Source of the DNA: Xanthoparmelia taractica | Lineage: Eukaryota; Ascomycota; Lecanoromycetes; Lecanorales; Parmeliaceae | NCBI GenBank assembly: GCA_033085395.1 | Contig: MU853196.1 | Span: forward strand, 1 to 64,000 | Reading direction: 5' to 3' | DNA length: 64,000 nt | Part shown: one piece after another, positions 12,186-23,983 of the stretch | Position numbering within the stretch: position 1 is the stretch's first letter | Layout of the letters: each line of letters starts with the position of its first letter | Notes under the pieces: model-generated | Database searches by the model: none | What the model was told of the DNA's origin: nothing | Seen by the model: the letters and a program-made list of their open reading frames with translations, nothing else | Made by a program: the position numbers and the translations under genes

Positions 12186-13115
12186 CCAACAACTTGACGT
12201 ACATCCCTTTCCCCACCCGACCAAAGCATCAAAAGATACCATTCCCACAGCACCTCACCTCACCTCCCCTCCCCTCCAAAACCCTCGCGAGTCAGCCAAA
12301 AACAGAGCAGTCCACATCTCCCATACCACACACCTGCGCCTTTATGAATCGCGCAGAACGAATGTTCAGAGCCTCGTCACTCGAGACATGACCAATACCA
12401 AGCAAGAAAAGATGAATTAATGGCCCATCTCGAGTGTGCGTTCTTTTTTGAGGTGGGTCGCAAGCGCACAGAGGGGGGAAGTCTTGAGAGATGATGAATG
12501 GGAGAGAGAAGATGAATTTTTGGCGGGAGAGATCAGTTCTTGGGTGTTGATTTGAGCAAAGTCGTTGAAGATGAGAAGTGAAGTGAAGTGGGGAGATGAT
12601 ACTTTACCTACTTTACTTACTTACCGACTTGACTGCCGGTGATAATAAATAGTGTTTATCATACGTACGTACGTCCCAGGTATCTATCTATCCTCTTATG
12701 ATCCATGGATTCCCGGGAGCACGATGAGCTGTGTGTCCTTTCAGTCAGAATGTGACAGATTATTTTACTTGTTCGGTACTATATAGGGCAAGGATGATGA
12801 AAATCTCTTCCTACATACCTTATGCGTTTTCTGGTCTAGGTGAAGCGAGCGCTTCGATCTACAGTAGTAGTTCGTTTTGATTTGATTCGGTCTACCTTGG
12901 TTGGTTTAGTCCAGCGGCAGTTGAGCTAAGGTAATCCAGTCTAATCCAGTCTAGGTAATCTGGTTTGCTTTGGCCTGCTGCTCGGATCGAATCGGGTTAG
13001 GTTGAATGAATAGATGGCTTGTGCTTGTCGAGGACTAAATGACTGGTGGAGGGGGAATAAGGTGGGGGTGGGGTGGGGATATTGAGATGGTACGGTAAGA
13101 CGTGGTTGTGAGATG

Positions 13116-13163
13116 CGGGAGGGATGGGATGGGAGGGGAGGGGAGGGGAGGGGAGGGGAGGAG
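13116..13163. repeat. GGGGA tandem repeat
   Basis: About six tandem GGGGA units, bordered by related GGGAT units. The strand is strongly G-rich and could fold into a G-quadruplex. Confidence 0.85.
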
Positions 13164-13811
13164 GAAGACGCTTGTGAGATGGGGATGGGATGGGGAGGTG
13201 CTTGTGAGAGGGAAGGGTGGGTATATATATCGTTTGGTAAAGGTGGGAAGCGAGGGCAAGATAGAGAGGGGTGAGGAGTTCCTTAACAGAAATATTTGAT
13301 CGGGTACTGTAGGTTTAAGTACCTACCTAGCACAGCCACATCAACTCGGATTGTTGAAAAAGGGATATAATAACGCATCACCCCAACCCCTAGGATCTCA
13401 TAACTGTATATATATACCACGAAGAGGAGTTGGAGACGACATAGACAGACAGACAAACACGCTGCAAAGTCCATTGCTGGCAATGACCACCGTAGGGTCT
13501 GTTTATTCCCCCCAGCGCGAGAGAGACTAATCAGCGCAAACCTCCCTAATGCACCCCGTAGCAAAGATGATGCCGCGCCAAATGCGCGATCATAAGTAGG
13601 TTGAGCCAAAAGATAAGACTTCTTAATACAACGAAAAGAAGCTCTGGAAAATGTCAGAAGTTTGCAGACCATGGGTATTCGTATGCCTCCCATCCATTCA
13701 TGCCTTCCTAAATTCCCCATCCAACTCCATACACCGCGTCCTCCTAATCGAGGACAAGTATGCTAGAAACCGAGCTTTCGCCATGCTGGCTCGGACAGGG
13801 ACGGCATCCCA

Positions 13812-15092
13812 TCATGCCATCTCACTGGCAGCGGTGGCCAGCGCGTCCAATCCGGGACTCTCCCCTTCCCCGTCCGCATCGGCGTCCCCATCTGCATCCG
13901 CATCCGCATCCTCATCCTTGTTAATCCCATTCTCGCGAACCAGACCCTCCATAATCTCACTCAACTCACTCCTTTGCATCTTGGGCCGTGTCACCTTCCC
14001 TGCCTTTGGCGGATCGGTACTCAGTCCGTTGCCTTCCGAGTCGAGATCCATCGCGTCAGCTCCGGCACTGGCGCTAGCACGACGGCTTCCCTTGGCGCTG
14101 GAGATGACCGGCGAGCCAGCGACGGAGCCGGTCTTGCCATTCGGGTTTTTGTGTGTGCGTTCATGCTGCTTCATGTTGTCCTTTCTCGTAAAGGCCTTTT
14201 TGCATGTCGGGCACAGAATGTTCTTCTCGCCGGTATGTTTCTTCCCATGCCTAGCTGCATGTCCCGAGGTGGTAAAGGTATCGGTGCAGTTATGGCGTAC
14301 GGCGTGAGGACACGGATATTTTTTCTTCGCGGGAGGAGTTTTGGAAGCGGAGGCGGTTTGACCGTTGGTGGTGGCGGTTGTAGAGGCGTTGAGGGAGGTG
14401 GTGATGGGAGTATTGGGGTCGATTTTGATTGTTGCGGAGATAGGCGGTAGAGAGTGGGAGGGGGTGTTGGTTGAGGTTGCAGAGGGTGGCGTGGGAAGGA
14501 TGGGCGAGGTCGTAGTGTTGTAAGGGTGTTGGAGCTGAGTCTGTAAAGGCTGTAGGGTCCCGCGGTGGTGGAAGAGTTCGTCTGGGTAACCGTTCAGACT
14601 TGGCAGAGGCTGCTGGGAATCGAGATTGTAATAGGGTTGTTGAGAGGCATCGTGCAGGGTCGGATAGCCATGTCCGTTGGAGCGGCCGAAGGCAGGGTTG
14701 GGGTAATAAGGCAGGCCATTGATGCTACCATTGAGTATATCATTGTAAGACTTATCTTTTGACTGCTGGCCATCCATCATATCGAAACCGTTGTTGGGCG
14801 TCATTGGCGATGGAGTGGACTGGGAAAGGGAGGATTGCGAGCCGAGGCGCACAAGCTGTGGCGTTGGCGGGGAGCGAGTCTGCCGCGGTGAACCGGAACT
14901 ACTTGTCGATGGTGAGGAGGTGCAGGCGTCGCGCGATGTGTAGGATGATAGAGATGTTGAAGAGATGCGTGAACGGTTTGGGAGATCAGGTTGTGGAAGG
15001 GTGATTTTGGTGGTGGAGGTGGTAGTAGTCTGGTTGGAGGAAGAGCCGTTGAGAAGCGACACTCGCCTCCCGCTGGAGTCCTCGCCGTACAT
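13812..15092 (-). CDS. C2H2 zinc-finger transcription factor
   Basis: Single-exon 426-residue protein with an ATG start. Two adjacent C2H2 fingers lie at about residues 260-318: the first reads YPCPHAVRHNCTDTFTTSGH then AARHGKKH, joined by the TGEK linker to the second (CPTCKKAFTRKDNMKQHERTH). The FTTSGH..RH arrangement resembles Nrg1-type repressors and related developmental regulators of filamentous fungi. The N-terminal 250 residues are rich in Ser, Thr, Pro and Gln and probably disordered. The C-terminus has an acidic Asp/Ala/Gly tract coded by a short tandem repeat. The protein should act in the nucleus as a DNA-binding regulator. The subfamily name is not certain. Long non-coding flanks on both sides fit a regulated gene. 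Confidence 0.85.
   Translation of the reverse strand: MYGEDSSGRRVSLLNGSSSNQTTTTSTTKITLPQPDLPNRSRISSTSLSSYTSRDACTSSPSTSSSGSPRQTRSPPTPQLVRLGSQSSLSQSTPSPMTPNNGFDMMDGQQSKDKSYNDILNGSINGLPYYPNPAFGRSNGHGYPTLHDASQQPYYNLDSQQPLPSLNGYPDELFHHRGTLQPLQTQLQHPYNTTTSPILPTPPSATSTNTPSHSLPPISATIKIDPNTPITTSLNASTTATTNGQTASASKTPPAKKKYPCPHAVRHNCTDTFTTSGHAARHGKKHTGEKNILCPTCKKAFTRKDNMKQHERTHKNPNGKTGSVAGSPVISSAKGSRRASASAGADAMDLDSEGNGLSTDPPKAGKVTRPKMQRSELSEIMEGLVRENGINKDEDADADADGDADADGEGESPGLDALATAASEMA
13863..13920. repeat. Hexanucleotide coding repeat in the zinc-finger gene
   Basis: Imperfect tandem units such as CATCCG, CATCGG and CATCTG on the plus strand encode the Asp-Ala/Asp-Gly tract near the C-terminus. Length variation between strains would be in frame. 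Confidence 0.7.
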
Positions 15093-17728
15093 TGCGGGAA
15101 ATTTTTACACGGTAAATTGGCAGCCGGCCAAAGTTGGTTTTCCTTTTCAACACAGTCGCCAGCGATATACTTCCTATGCCTCCCAATGTTTTGAAAGTCG
15201 AATTGGCATTTGGGAGTAAGTCGGATCCACTGAGAGCTATCTTTTGATTTTTCGGTGTTGCAGGTATGTGTTGAATGGAGGTACATCTGAGGGGGAGAGA
15301 CTAGCGAGGTACCTGAGAGTATGGGAGGAAACTTGAAGGAGGAAAAGACCGGCCAGCAGCTGTTTTTGAGAGAAGAAAGATATGAAGCAAACTGGGGGGA
15401 TGATATTATTATTGTATTATTTTGACCTTAGAATTATGGATGTTTTTTTTTTTTTCTAACGGCGAAGAGGGAGGTGGGACCCTGCACCTTTTTGATTGAT
15501 TACAGCTTGCGTGTGGGATGAAGAAAAGGGTCTTCACTACAGCTTCTGCCAAAAGGAAAAGGGTCTCTTTTTTTCCCCATTAATGCTAGAACTAATTATT
15601 CAGACTTCAGTTTCCCCCTTGACCTTGACTTTTATTATTATTCCCTGCTCCTTTAAAAACCATTACGACAAAGCAACTAAGTAATAAGTAATACCGCAAA
15701 GCGCCAAAGAGCAATTCTTGACGGCTTTCCACTCCGGTTGGTATAGGGTAAGGTAGGTGGGTAGCCAACTAGCCACACAACTTTGACGGGATAACAACCG
15801 GGGTATGGTATGCAGGGCCAAAAAAGTGCTGTTGGTGCACGGGCACGCCTCCGACGCTTCATGCAGAAGGCCTTCTTTTCCCGTCCATTCACAGGCGCCA
15901 CACATGTCTTCCCAGCTCAGCTCAGCTCAGATGCTTGGAGTGCTTAAAGATGATCTACAGAAAACAAGTGAGTGCCGCAATGTCTGCTACTGTAGAACTC
16001 ATATGTCTCCGGCCATTACGGAGGTAGGACTATGTTGTACGTAGCACAAAAAACATGCATTTCTTTCAAAACCCGGGATCGAATTCATCAAGCCTTGGCA
16101 AGGAGGGGGGGAAAAATCGATAGACTTGAAGCCGATCTTTGCATGCTAAATTACAAACTCGAGTGCAGGGACCCATTATAGCCCCACCTCATAATCCCGT
16201 GGGCGTTTCGCCCCTACCGCTGATGCAGCTGTCACCCTTCTGTCGTTCCTCCTTCAAACCCCCCCCCCATCCCCACAACCCGTTCAATGTCAATCCTATG
16301 CATAGCAATGTGACAGCACATATGCAATGTCTCGCTCATGCCGTCTCTTTCCTGAAGCAAGCTGCCTATCTTAGGAATGTAGTGCTATCTACGAGGGTAA
16401 TCCTTCAATCTAAGGGTTCACGTGTGTCGATCAATCCCATGGAAGCATCTGAGACTCGCCTTCCTGTAGCTTGGACCCTGAAACCTGCATTATCGCTTTT
16501 TCGAACCACTTATCATGGAGAAGCGGAGCTGGCCCCGCTGCTTACCCAAACCCAATTCTCAGCCAAAGCTTGACAGACGGATGTTGCGGCCCAGCCAATC
16601 AGCAACGAGCAAGGTCAACGAAAACCGCATAGCTTGGTTTTTATCAAGGTAAAATGCCGATCTTCCCAGTCCAGATGGCTGACAAGACTCTTCTAAGCAC
16701 AGCCATGAGCAGATAACATTCACGCCACACCGAGAGGCTCGGATACCGGCGAGATTCAAGGCCAGATTCCAGGATAAAGGCTGGGGGGGGACTCTGCGGA
16801 GAAAGCACCGGGCGGTCCTGCAGCTCTTCGGAACCAGCGGAAGGTTAGGGTTAAACAGCGGAAGGTGTACTTTCCGCCTTCGTCACAACCAATCATCATG
16901 ACCATTTAAGCGAAGTCCAAAGACCCTGACTGACGCAGGGTTTTTCCTGCTCGATTTTTTTCAACGACCCGTGTAGAGATGCCGCGCCGTCCTAAGTCAG
17001 TGCCGAAAACATGCCATTTCCGCTTTGCCATGTTTGGAAATTGCATTCTTTCGGCTAGTCTTTACACTCAAGCGACAACACATCAAAAATCCCTCAACCC
17101 TTTTTTTTTGCAGACTTGTATCGTCGCTTACCTAAAGTAGATACTTTTTCACAGCAGCTTTTCGGGCCGCTTTCAACGGGGTCTGACGGTGAACCGAGTG
17201 GTCATGTTAACTCAATATCTGACGCCCTTGACAACTTGGTTGGATTGGTTGTACGGAGTATGCAACTTTTTGAAAATTCATGACTCATTGCACCACATGT
17301 CAAAAACATATCAGAACACGACGTATAGCTTCTTCGATCCCAACCCCCTGAGAAACTCCCAGATTCTTTGAGACTTGTGCAGAAAAAGCCGTTGATGAAC
17401 AATCAGAGTGCAGTTTTAGTGTGCGAAAAGTCGTGGCACACCCTGATATGTAGCTCTATGTAGAAATGCTGGATAAGCCTCCAAGGAAAAATATAACTCT
17501 CGAAATCTTCAGTGTATATGTTGTAGATGGTAGTACTGTAGATGGTAATTCTTATGAAAGATTTCATCGCCAGAGTATTGTATTGACCGACTCAATATGA
17601 ATCTGACGGGACTTCGATATTTTCCTGGCGTTGCGCAGCGACGATCTCGGCCCTACCTTAGCCCGCCCTTCTTTCGGAAGAACTATCTCCCGGGAGCGTA
17701 CATTTTAAACTGAAACTCGAAGTGCATA
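15093..17728. other. Long upstream region without a gene
   Basis: About 2.6 kb with no convincing gene on either strand. It should contain the promoter and 5' untranslated region of the zinc-finger gene. The open frame at 16139-16573 lacks any known feature. Confidence 0.45.
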
Positions 17729-17788
17729 ATCGTATGGGAACACGCTACACTTAGTATGGGCCATCCCAATGCAAATGCCACCCCAACA
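17729..17788 (+). repeat. Left terminal inverted repeat of the Fot1/Pogo element
   Basis: 60 bp, identical to the reverse complement of 19545-19604. Preceded by TA at 17727-17728. Confidence 0.95.
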
Positions 17789-17844
17789 TCAATTTCTTCA
17801 TTTTTTGACCCACCCATCCCACATCTATCTACCACAATCATAAC

Positions 17845-19498
17845 ATGCCTGATTCATATGCCGTGATTCAATTACGTATCCAAGAGGCCTTGGCCACTAT
17901 TGCGCCCGGAATAAAGCCTAAAATTATTCAATTGGCTGCTGAATTCAATATGCTCTATTATTAGCTCCTAAATCGCTACAATGAAATGAGTCTCAAAGAT
18001 AGCCACTCTTACGTCCTCACAGATCATGAAGAATAGGTCCTTCATTAATATATACAACGGCTCGATGGATTAAGAATGTCTTGTCGCCGTCCGATGCTTG
18101 CAAGAGCTACAAATTTCATTCTTCGCGAGCGCCCTGGTTTATTTAGATAAGTAGAAAGTTATTAACCTACACGATTCTTAAAGCGTTATTCTTAGTACAA
18201 AATACGTAAACAAAAGCCTCTTATATCTCAACGAAAGAACGCGTATAAGTTAAAAGAAATTCTAGACTAATTTTAACGTTTTTAAAGCGTTTATTAAGAG
18301 TTTAAAGTAGAAATAGAGGATATCTATAATATGAATAAGACTGGCTTTCGAATTGAAGTAGAAAAGAGTTAATAAGTTATTATAGAGAAGTATAGACTTT
18401 CACTCTATTAAACGGATACGGATAACAGAGAATATATTTCATCAATTGAGTGTATTAGTGTTTTAGGCTACACGCTTCCCCCCATGTTGATTTTGACTGA
18501 GAAATAACATCTTGGCAACTGATTCCAAAACAGCCTCAATCCCGATATTTTCTAGGGTATCAGCGATATTGAATACGCAAATAATGATCTATGTGAGGCC
18601 TGAATTAAGTATTTCGATCGTTTCACAAAGAACAGACGTGTGGGGACGCGGAGAATGTTTCTATTCGATGGCTACGATAGTTATCTTACAAGAGAGGTTC
18701 TCAAATACATGGAAGACAACAATATTATCCTATTTCGTCTACTCTCACACTCTTCACACCTATATTAGTTATTAGATATTGGTGTTTTCTAGTCATTTAA
18801 GCACTGGTATACGAAGGCAATTAATATCGCAATGCGCCAGGCCAATAATGACTATACAAAGATCGATTTTTTAGTCAATTTTCAAGCAATTCATGATTAA
18901 GCTTTTAAGTAATCTACTATTATATCTACATAGCGAAAAATAGGCCTATTTCCCTACGATTCGACTATTGTTTTAAATTATTTAATTAGGTTTTAGCGAA
19001 GAGACTCTTCGATAAGAGAAGAGATATTAGAGCAAGAAGCATCTGATCTTAAAGACTAATTAATATTATATACTTATCATCAAGTCATATAATATAAAAA
19101 AGAGCTACGAGACTTATATTTAATCGATAGAACACTTAATAGATATATTCGTGAAGCTGAATTAAAGATACTTTTAGGTCTTCTGGCTGAGCGAGAATTA
19201 GAGGGTGTTTAATAGGCTATAGTGGCTCGAGTAGCTCGTAAAGTAGAGCCTAATACGATTATTTAGAAGGGAGGTGTTATCTACTCTTATGAGGCTCGAT
19301 CTAAGATTACTATTCGTAAGGAAATAGAAGTTGAAAGAGCTTAAAGGGCTTTGAAGTGAATAAATATCAAAGAGTTACGGGTATATAACGCACTTAGGAA
19401 TAAGAAGATCAAGTGGTTCAAGGCTACTGCAAGGAAGGCCAGAGAGCTAGTCAAGATCAGATTCAATAGAAAGGCTGAAATAAGCCATTGTAGTCCTT
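17845..19498 (+). pseudogene. Transposase relic (DDE superfamily, Fot1/Pogo)
   Basis: An ATG at 17845 opens a helix-turn-helix-like start (MPDSYAVIQLRIQEAL). Later blocks in the same general frame match Fot1-type transposases: SLKDSHSYVLTDHEE, then LFDGYDSYLT (second catalytic Asp region), then LLDIGVF and SFKHWYTKAINIAMRQ (usual PLDVGVF region). Stops interrupt the frame dozens of times, most often replacing an expected Gln. The gene cannot make transposase. Confidence 0.85.
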
Positions 19499-19544
19499 AA
19501 TATGTATGTATGTGGGTGGATAATCAGAATAATAATAAAATTCG

Positions 19545-19604
19545 TGTTGGGGTGGCATTTGCATTGGGATGGCCCATACTAAGTGTAGCGTGTTCCCATA
19601 CGAT
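19545..19604 (-). repeat. Right terminal inverted repeat of the Fot1/Pogo element
   Basis: 60 bp, perfect inverted copy of 17729-17788, followed by TA at 19605-19606. Confidence 0.95.
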
Positions 19605-20287
19605 TACTGCCTAAGGCAACAGGACCCCACGAGATGTCGGCGTAAACAGTATTGTGCAGGCGACCTTTCGGGCGGTCACCCATCCGAGATCTTGCGTGCA
19701 TGAAGTCTTGACGTGTACGTGCCTTAGGTACTGTGCAAGCGGCAAAAGGATGAACAATATGAGAGTACGATGTACCTTCGTACACAGATCGTCCGGAGTA
19801 CACAGGAGTAACTTACATATGATACTTAGACATGTACTCCGGACCACTGACAGGGACTGTCACACCATAAGGTAATTGCTCAAAAATGATGTGCTGGCAA
19901 GGACTTTGCTTGGCACGCTCAATAAGTACCTAAGGTACGTCTGCGTTAACTATGTACATAGATGGTCATGCCGTCTTCGAATTGTCAAGTCATCCGTTCC
20001 GTTGGTGATGGAGGAAGATTAAGGTTTTATGATAGGGTTCCGTTGACAGCTTTGCGTTAAGCTGGAGCAGGCCAACCATCCTTGTGGTTTGGTACTTCCC
20101 CTGGACATTTTCCTGCAAGTCAGAACGAAGGCTGTACAATCACTGGCGTACTGTCTGCTTCCTACCGCGCATCTTGATAAGAAACTCGCCAAGGGTAGCC
20201 AACAGTAATCTCCACCAATTGCCGCAAAGATGGACACGAGTGTCTTTCCCGAATTGGGCAATCTATTGTATGGCGGTATGAAAATGC
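19605..20287. other. Intergenic
   Basis: No gene recognised. A small inverted pair (TCCGGAGTAC and GTACTCCGGA, about 40 bp apart near 19791-19842) is the only structure seen. Confidence 0.45.
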
Positions 20288-21478
20288 TCATGCTGCCTTC
20301 TTCTTCTTTGCCTTGGCCTTCTTTCCCTCTGACCGGGGGCGCGGCGTTACGACGAACCTATTGATGTTCGATTTGGTCCTGGTCTTGTAGCCGCCTTTGG
20401 CCTGCACAAACGTCAGGTGCGTCTGGACAAGATTTGCAGTTGCACTTACCAGTGTACCCCAAATACTGACAGGGTGCACATTCCCCTTCGATTTTCCTCG
20501 ACCTCCTCCGTGAGGATGATCCGCTGCATTCATAGCCACACCTCTGACCGTAGGTCGGATACCTAGCCATCGTTTTCGACCTGCTTTGCCAAGCTGTCTC
20601 CGGTTGAAATTGATATTGCTTGCTATCCCAATTGTCGCACAACAATCCTTATGTATCCGGCGTACCTCTCCGCTCTTCAATTTGACTTCCACGTATATTG
20701 CCCTTTTGGGGTCTCCCTCGTTCTTGCCGACCACTGTCGCATAGGTCCCTGCACCTCGACACAATTGTGCTTTCCCGCCTTTTCTAAGACCGACATTGTA
20801 GATAATGGTGCCAGGCGGTATCATATGCAGCGGAAGACAATTCCCTCTGAAAGCGGTTTTCGAGGCTATCATACCAGCATCAAGAGCTCCTCCCAGCTCC
20901 CGTATCAAACTTTCAGGTATTCCTTGCCTAAAGCTTTCCACTTCCTCTCCAGCCCTCATACCTTCTGGCGCGATGATGTATGAATAGCTTCTCGTCTGGC
21001 CGACAGTCCGGGTGAGTAATGCAATATGTGCACTGCGTCCTGGGTCATGCTCGATGCGTTCCACTAGGTGTTTTCCAGGTGCTAGTCGTTGAAAATCAAT
21101 CGTTCGTATCCTCCGCTTGTGACCTGCGCCGCGATGTCTGACAGTGATTTGGCCCGTATGACTGTTTCTTCCTCCAATATGCTGACCTCTTCTTGGATGG
21201 GTCAATGGAATATAAGGGCGTCCTTTGTAAAGATGGTCATTGATGGGTCGCTTCAGATGTCGTAGACCCGGCGTGCGAGGCTTGTAGGTTCGCAATATCG
21301 CGACATCCTTTTCTACAGGGGTGTATTGTGGTTGAGATTGGGCACCCAGAGCTTCATTTTTAGCAACCCCTCGGTCTGATGCTGGAAGGATCTCGGTAGG
21401 GTACAGACGACGAGAAAAGCTGTGGAAGCATTGGCACCGTGGAATTGGCTGTCGAAGAAGAAGCCGAGGCTGTAGCAT
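20288..21478 (-). CDS. RML2: Mitochondrial large-subunit ribosomal protein uL2m
   Basis: Bacterial-type L2 with a mitochondrial leader. The first 30 residues are rich in Arg, Ser and Leu without acidic residues, as in matrix-targeting signals. The body has the L2 core (RNSHTGQITVRHRGAGHKRR) and the C-terminal signature GVAMNAADHPHGGGRGKSKG, including the conserved His near the peptidyl-transferase centre. One intron is inferred at 20449-20402: 48 nt, GT-AG, stop-free and divisible by three, so an unspliced reading stays open. Removing it joins WGTL to AKGGYKTR, which matches the family; the retained 16 residues do not. The mature model has 380 residues. It works in mitochondrial translation and is divergent from the cyclin gene. 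Confidence 0.93.
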   Translation of the reverse strand: MLQPRLLLRQPIPRCQCFHSFSRRLYPTEILPASDRGVAKNEALGAQSQPQYTPVEKDVAILRTYKPRTPGLRHLKRPINDHLYKGRPYIPLTHPRRGQHIGGRNSHTGQITVRHRGAGHKRRIRTIDFQRLAPGKHLVERIEHDPGRSAHIALLTRTVGQTRSYSYIIAPEGMRAGEEVESFRQGIPESLIRELGGALDAGMIASKTAFRGNCLPLHMIPPGTIIYNVGLRKGGKAQLCRGAGTYATVVGKNEGDPKRAIYVEVKLKSGEVRRIHKDCCATIGIASNINFNRRQLGKAGRKRWLGIRPTVRGVAMNAADHPHGGGRGKSKGNVHPVSIWGTLVSATANLVQTHLTFVQAKGGYKTRTKSNINRFVVTPRPRSEGKKAKAKKKKAA

Positions 21479-22281
21479 TCCGAGATATAGGATCTATTCC
21501 GGAGAGAATGGGCTACAGATGGCTAGAATTGCGCATTCTGAACGCTCTTCGTTGGTCTTTAACGGATCCTCTCGAATTTGCACCAGTCAAAATCACGATT
21601 AGTCACCGACCGAATACGGGATAGCGCAAGAATTCTCGCGTTGTTGCTATGCGAGACCTCGAGAGCAACGGAGAAGCCTGAGAAATGCAAAACTTTCTCC
21701 AAAGTACTTGACCTTCAACATCCTACTCTACATCTCAATCTGTACCTCCTACACAGTTTCGCAGCATTGATCTGTACTTACTCTGCATTTTCGGTTACCT
21801 TCGGTGTTTGTTACGAAACGCCAATCGCCCGCTAGCGCAGAGAGGGCGACGTGCTGTTTACCTCTACGCTCCGCCTTCAAAATCCCACCCTCTCCACCAA
21901 CTCTTCCACACCCGTGGTCCCAACACCTTTTCTTTAAAGGTCGTTGTACACCTCGGCCTTTGACTTGGGCTATTGCCTTTCTTATCCTCATCATACCTCG
22001 ACGTCGCAACCACTCCCATCATATGGTATAAGGCGCCAAACTTTGGAGAAGTACTACCCTGTCTTCCCAGACTGCAGCTCTTCGGTCACGCACAACTGGC
22101 TCTCTTCGCAGTCACTTGGTAAACAGATCGATTCTTTGTAGTGTCCGTCGAGACTGACATGTCCTCGACTCGATAGGCTGTTACATAGAACAAGATTCGC
22201 GGTTCCATAACCGGCGTTGATAGTGCTTAGCTATTTAAGCAGGCCTACTAAGTCAATCGCGACAACACCAGGTTGCAGGCG
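21479..22281. promoter_or_regulatory. Divergent promoter region of RML2 and the B-cyclin gene
   Basis: About 0.8 kb between the two start codons. No coding feature. It must hold the promoters of both genes; no specific sites were recognised. Confidence 0.5.
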
Positions 22282-23983
22282 ATGACAATGCCTCCAGTAA
22301 GTCAGTGCGCACCTGCTGGACGCGAAGCTGGTCCCCTTCAAGCTGGGCCTCGTTCAGTTTTGGGTGTAAACACAATCAGCATTGAGACTGACTCTCGAGA
22401 ACAGGCTCGTTTAATACGGCAGCGTGCTATTACCAACGAAAATGATGAGAACGGTGGTTCGACACGTCTGACAAGAGCCAAAGCGGCTGCTTTGACCGCG
22501 CCAGAAGACAGTGCAGCAATGGTCAAGAAAGCCTTGGGGACTAAGAGATCCACCACGAACAAATCAAACACAAGCTCAGTACCAGGGCAACGGAAACGAG
22601 CAGCGCTGGGTGATGTGAGCAATGTGACAAAGAACGAGGTGGTTGACTCAAAGGAAGGGAAGAAGGCTCTGGGTGGGAAAGCCGGACTGGTGTCGAAGGC
22701 TGCACCCAGTGCTGGCGTCCAGAAGGTTTCGCGCACGAGTTCTAATCGCTCTATACTTGGAACTAAAGACAACAATAAGAGAGCAGCGTCCACGGAGCTG
22801 AAGCGTCCTGCAAGTGGATCGGGTGTGATGGGCGCCGCCACAAAGAAAAGGCACACAGGCTCAGCTGGCAGTCAACAGTTGATCAAAGAAGAGAAAGCAG
22901 ACTCTGAAAATGAGCCACCGAGGCAGAAAACAGTTGTGACTGAGATAGAGCGGGTCGTGGAAACCAAGAAAGTGATTCTTGAAGATGAGCCTAAGCAAGA
23001 GGAGGCAGAAGTCAAAACAGCTTTGGAACAACGCGTCGCAGATCTGGATGCGGAAGATTATGATGATCCTCTCATGGTGGCAGAATACGTCGGTGAGATC
23101 TTCGACTATCTCAAGGTCCTCGAGGAAGCCACAATGCCAAATCCGGACTATATGGATCACCAAGACCATCTTGAGTGGCACCTACGCGGCGTTCTTGTCG
23201 ACTGGCTGATTGAGGTTCATACTCGCTTCCACCTGCTACCAGAGACTATGTTTCTCGCCGTCAACATCATCGATCGGTTCCTGTCCGCTAGAGTTGTAGA
23301 ATTGGAAAAGCTGCAACTCGTAGGTATCACGGCCATGTTTATTGCTTCGAAGTATGAAGAGGTTCTCTCACCCCATGTGCAGAATTTTAAACATGTCGCC
23401 GATGATGGCTTCACTGAGGAAGAGATACTGAAGGCAGAACGTTTCGTGCTGGCCGCGCTCAACTACGACTTGAGCTATCCCAACCCGATGAACTTCCTCC
23501 GAAGAATATCAAAGGCCGACCACTACGACATCCACACGCGTACCCTTGGGAAATACCTGCTTGAGGTTAGCTTGGTCGATCACAGGTTCATGTGCTTCCA
23601 CCCAAGTCACATTGCTGCTGCGTCAATGTTCCTTTCGCGTCTGATACTCGGACGAGGCGAATGGGTACGTCAAGTCGTTAAGCTGTCTTGGTGAAAGATG
23701 TAATGATGTTGACTGCTCTAGGATGCAACTCTTACTTACTACTCGGGATATACCGAAGAAGATATCAAGCCGGTCTTCCACCTCATGCTCGACTATCTTC
23801 ACGGACCAGTGCAACATGATGCCTTCTTTAGAAAGTATGCGAGCAAGAAGTTCCTGAAAGGTAGGTCTCCATGCTCGACGTTCTATTTGCCAGTCACTGA
23901 CAAGAACCTCAGCTTCGATCGTGACAAGGACGTGGGCGAAAAAGTACACCCCAATCTACCTTGGCAGCAGCTTCACAGGCTAA
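22282..23983 (+). CDS. B-type mitotic cyclin (NimE/Cdc13 type)
   Basis: Four-exon model of 494 residues: 22282-22296, 22405-23664, 23722-23860 and 23913-23983. The N-terminal part carries a destruction box (RKRAALGDVSNV, near residues 78-89) for APC/C-dependent degradation. Two cyclin folds follow: the first contains MVAEYVGEIFDYL, the HLRGVLVDWLIEVH helix typical of cyclin B, and MFIASKYEEV; the C-terminal fold ends with FLKASIVTRTWAKKY. The product pairs with Cdk1 to drive mitosis. The first intron (22297-22404, 108 nt) is stop-free and 3n long; it is inferred because it has a perfect GTAAGT donor and joins MTMPP to ARLIRQRAITNENDENG. If it is not spliced, the protein is 36 residues longer. 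Introns 2 and 3 are 57 and 52 nt. Confidence 0.92.

Larger units (their letters stand above)
11481..13811. other. Long non-coding tract with microsatellites
   Basis: No gene recognised. The tract holds a CT/CA microsatellite, a GGGGA minisatellite and a short (ACGT) run near 12664. It follows the 3' end of the zinc-finger gene on the minus strand, so part may be its 3' untranslated region. Confidence 0.5.
17729..19604 (+). mobile_element. Fot1/Pogo-type DNA transposon, inactivated
   Basis: An 1876-bp element bounded by perfect 60-bp terminal inverted repeats that begin with ATCGTATGGG and are flanked on both sides by TA, the target duplication of the Tc1/mariner superfamily. The interior is a transposase relic on the plus strand with many in-frame stops. 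From about 17940 the interior is very AT-rich while both ends are not. Most stops are TAA or TAG at sites where related transposases have Gln or Trp, which points to C-to-T changes of the RIP type. Confidence 0.9.

Noticed and set aside
16840..16860. Telomere-like TTAGGG
   Set aside because: Only a single unit in GGTTAGGGTTAA; not a tandem array.
22338..22856. Minus-strand frame of 172 codons inside the cyclin gene
   Set aside because: Opposite-strand shadow of the cyclin coding frame with no conserved feature.
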